The position numbers and the translations under genes are program-made. 6,561 bases of DNA from a bacterium (GTDB taxonomy: Bacteria; Bdellovibrionota; FAC87; UBA2466). Positions 4,947 through 6,561 of the stretch are shown here, piece after piece (the first letter of the stretch is position 1; every line of letters starts with the position of its first letter). The notes under the pieces are model-generated. The model was given only the letters and a program-made list of their open reading frames with translations, made no database searches and was not told the origin of the DNA. Location: NCBI GenBank assembly GCA_019750655.1, contig JAIEOG010000151.1, positions 1-6,561 of the forward strand. Reading direction: 5' to 3'.

Positions 4947-6561
4947 ATGGGGGTGTTCGGCGGCACTTTTCGCTTATCAGGGGTGCGCGTGTCCTTTCTT
5001 CGGTTGGGAGTTGCCGCATTTTGCTTTGCGCTCCCGGCCTTTGCCCTTCCACTTTCCGAAGCCGTCTTTCACAAAGCGATTCAGTTTCCAGCGCCGCAGT
5101 GGATCCCTGCGGAAGGCGGCAAAGTCCGTGTCGAGATGCCGGGGAGCAAGAGTTTTCGTGTGGAAACGCTTCCGGTCGTGCCTTACTTCGAAGTCGAACT
5201 GCCCGAAGCCGTCACTTCTCTTAGCTTTGAATCCCTGGAGTTTGAACCTGCGACGAATCCAGCACCCTTGGAATTTCTCCCGGAAACGTTTTTGTGGACG
5301 AAGGATCCCTCGGTGGAATTCCGTTCCCCCGACCCAGGGCCGATTTTCCCCGGCTTTTTTGCGCGGCTCACAGACGACGGGCGCCGCGCACAGCTTTTTC
5401 CTGTGCAGTTGGAAATGGCGACGGGGCAAACCCGGACTGTTCGCTCGCTTGTCTTGGTGGGATCGCGACGCAAGCAGCCCTTTGCCTCGGCGATTGGCGT
5501 TCCCGCAAATACCCCTACGGCCGTGATCTTAGCCCCGAAAGCGCTGGAGGAAGGCGCGCACCTACTGCGATCCTTCCACGCGAACCGTTATGGCGTGCAA
5601 TCGCAGATTGTTTTCTTAGAGGATGTTCTACCGACGGAAGCCGAAATACCGGAAGACCAGTTGCCCTATGGGTATAAAGATCGCGCGGCCTCTGATGCCG
5701 CAGTCGAAGCCTATGACTCGCAGACCGGTAAAGGCTATCCGTATGCCGTCGCGCGCAAGCTCGCACATTACTTCCAAAAGCGGATCGGTCCGAACGGCAT
5801 CCGTTATCTCACTGTCTTGGGCACCGGGGATCTTGTCCCTCCCAGTTATTACTTCGGGGTCCGCGCAGGCTTCGGTGCGAAGTTCGTGGCTTCGGATCAG
5901 TGTTATGCCGCTACCGACACTTGCCTGACGCCGCAAGCTGTCGTCGGGCGACTGCCATTGCAGACGAACGAGCAGGTGAAGGCCTATCTCAAAAAAGTCG
6001 ATAACTGGAGAATAGAAGCGCCGAAGGCAGCTCGGGAGCTGACGCTTTTTGGGGGGAAAGCTTTCGGTGGCCCCTTCTACATCGGAGAGCTGGGCGCGCT
6101 GCGCGCGCTGGGGCCGCAAGCGGATTGGAAGGGGGCTGCAAAGTATTTCCGCACTTCCGGCAACTACACGCGCGATGGCGTCCTCGACACATTGAGCGGC
6201 GGAGGCGATGCCCCGCTGGTCTATTCCTTGGATCATGGGTTTGGAAACCAATGGATGGTCGAACAGGAATCCATTTCCTCCCGCGAGCTAGCCCAAGCCA
6301 CAGGCGGCGCGATGACGCCCGTAGTTTTTTCCATCTCTTGTTCCAACGCTGCCTTCGATCAGGCCTTTGCAAAAGATGATGTCTTTCCCAACCCGAGCGC
6401 GGGCGATCAATCTATCGGCGTAACGCTGATGCAATCGCCGGCGGGGACAGTGGCTTATTTGGGCTCCACGCGGCTAGCAGCGGGGCAGCCGCTCTTTGAT
6501 GTCGATGCCAAAGGGAATCTCAATCTCAGCGATAGTAGCTATGGCCTGAAAGTTTTAGATA
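4947..6561 (+). CDS. Secreted C25 (gingipain-like) cysteine peptidase, 3' end beyond window
   Basis: The frame is open from 4947 to the window edge (538 codons, no stop), so the C-terminus is missing. An export signal is evident: from ATG 4947, residues about 16-33 include VSFLRLGVAAFCFALPAFA, with likely cleavage after AFA at 33. GTG 4989, preceded by CAGGGG, would give a tidier signal peptide and is a real alternative start. Residues ~40-185 look beta-rich (propeptide or accessory domain). From ~190 the C25-type core follows: TAVILAPKALEEGAHLL, RYLTVLGTGDLVPPSYYFG, VVGRLPLQT, then LVYSLDHGFGNQW with the putative catalytic H430-G431, VVFSISCSNAAFD with putative nucleophile C465, and GTVAYLGSTR. 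The His-Cys spacing of 35 is close to that in RgpB (H211/C244). The family includes Arg/Lys-specific surface peptidases of clan CD. Specificity, activity and C-terminal sorting domain cannot be judged here. Confidence 0.85.
   Translation, partial: MGVFGGTFRLSGVRVSFLRLGVAAFCFALPAFALPLSEAVFHKAIQFPAPQWIPAEGGKVRVEMPGSKSFRVETLPVVPYFEVELPEAVTSLSFESLEFEPATNPAPLEFLPETFLWTKDPSVEFRSPDPGPIFPGFFARLTDDGRRAQLFPVQLEMATGQTRTVRSLVLVGSRRKQPFASAIGVPANTPTAVILAPKALEEGAHLLRSFHANRYGVQSQIVFLEDVLPTEAEIPEDQLPYGYKDRAASDAAVEAYDSQTGKGYPYAVARKLAHYFQKRIGPNGIRYLTVLGTGDLVPPSYYFGVRAGFGAKFVASDQCYAATDTCLTPQAVVGRLPLQTNEQVKAYLKKVDNWRIEAPKAARELTLFGGKAFGGPFYIGELGALRALGPQADWKGAAKYFRTSGNYTRDGVLDTLSGGGDAPLVYSLDHGFGNQWMVEQESISSRELAQATGGAMTPVVFSISCSNAAFDQAFAKDDVFPNPSAGDQSIGVTLMQSPAGTVAYLGSTRLAAGQPLFDVDAKGNLNLSDSSYGLKVLD

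Noticed and set aside
5011..5526. A 171-codon plus-strand open frame and other frames over the peptidase N-terminal part, which could suggest a frameshifted gene
   Set aside because: The frame with codons at positions divisible by three is continuous from 4908 to 6561 with a signal peptide and conserved motifs, so no frameshift is needed.
5628..6251. A 207-codon minus-strand open frame opposite the peptidase
   Set aside because: The plus strand carries conserved C25 motifs throughout this stretch, and the minus translation is Arg/Ser-rich with no recognisable domain.
1..6561. CRISPR array, insertion sequence, integrase or attachment site
   Set aside because: No regularly spaced repeats, transposase or recombinase motifs, or target-site duplications were seen; the gene content is housekeeping plus two exported proteins.

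Overview
The window looks like ordinary chromosomal DNA from a Gram-negative-type bacterium of moderate to somewhat high GC content. It is densely packed with housekeeping genes, and two genes encode proteins with export signals. The phylum cannot be fixed from this sequence. The small four-cysteine secreted protein and the style of the enolase remind me of the Bdellovibrionota/deltaproteobacterial group, but this is only an impression. Five complete genes and two genes cut by the window edges are present. I see no mobile element, CRISPR array, tRNA or rRNA.

Layout from left to right. At 1-1086 (+) is the enolase gene without its first ~68 codons. It converges on a two-gene minus-strand block. 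That block consists of rsmG (about 1573-2262, possibly starting at 2370) and, downstream of it, a small secreted coiled-coil/cysteine protein (1150-1530). A 10-bp perfect inverted repeat at 1125-1154 sits between the convergent ends. Divergent from rsmG is a plus-strand pair: an RluA-family pseudouridine synthase (2369-3055), which may be read from a leaderless mRNA, and a RlmI-like methyltransferase (3046-3996), whose start overlaps the synthase stop. rplC (ribosomal protein L3) follows on the minus strand (3968-4657), overlapping the methyltransferase tail to tail by 29 nt. A 289-nt AT-richer gap holds the rplC promoter and a leader with competing inverted repeats. The gap leads into a plus-strand secreted C25 (gingipain-like) cysteine peptidase that runs off the right edge (4947-6561).

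The middle of the window has a ribosome theme: a 16S rRNA methyltransferase, a pseudouridine synthase, a probable RNA methyltransferase and L3. The most unusual point is that rplC stands alone. It has no rpsJ upstream and no rplD/rplW/rplB downstream, so L3 is detached from its normally highly conserved S10 operon. No clearly new defence or biosynthetic system is visible. The C25 peptidase and the small Cys-rich secreted protein are the least characterised genes.
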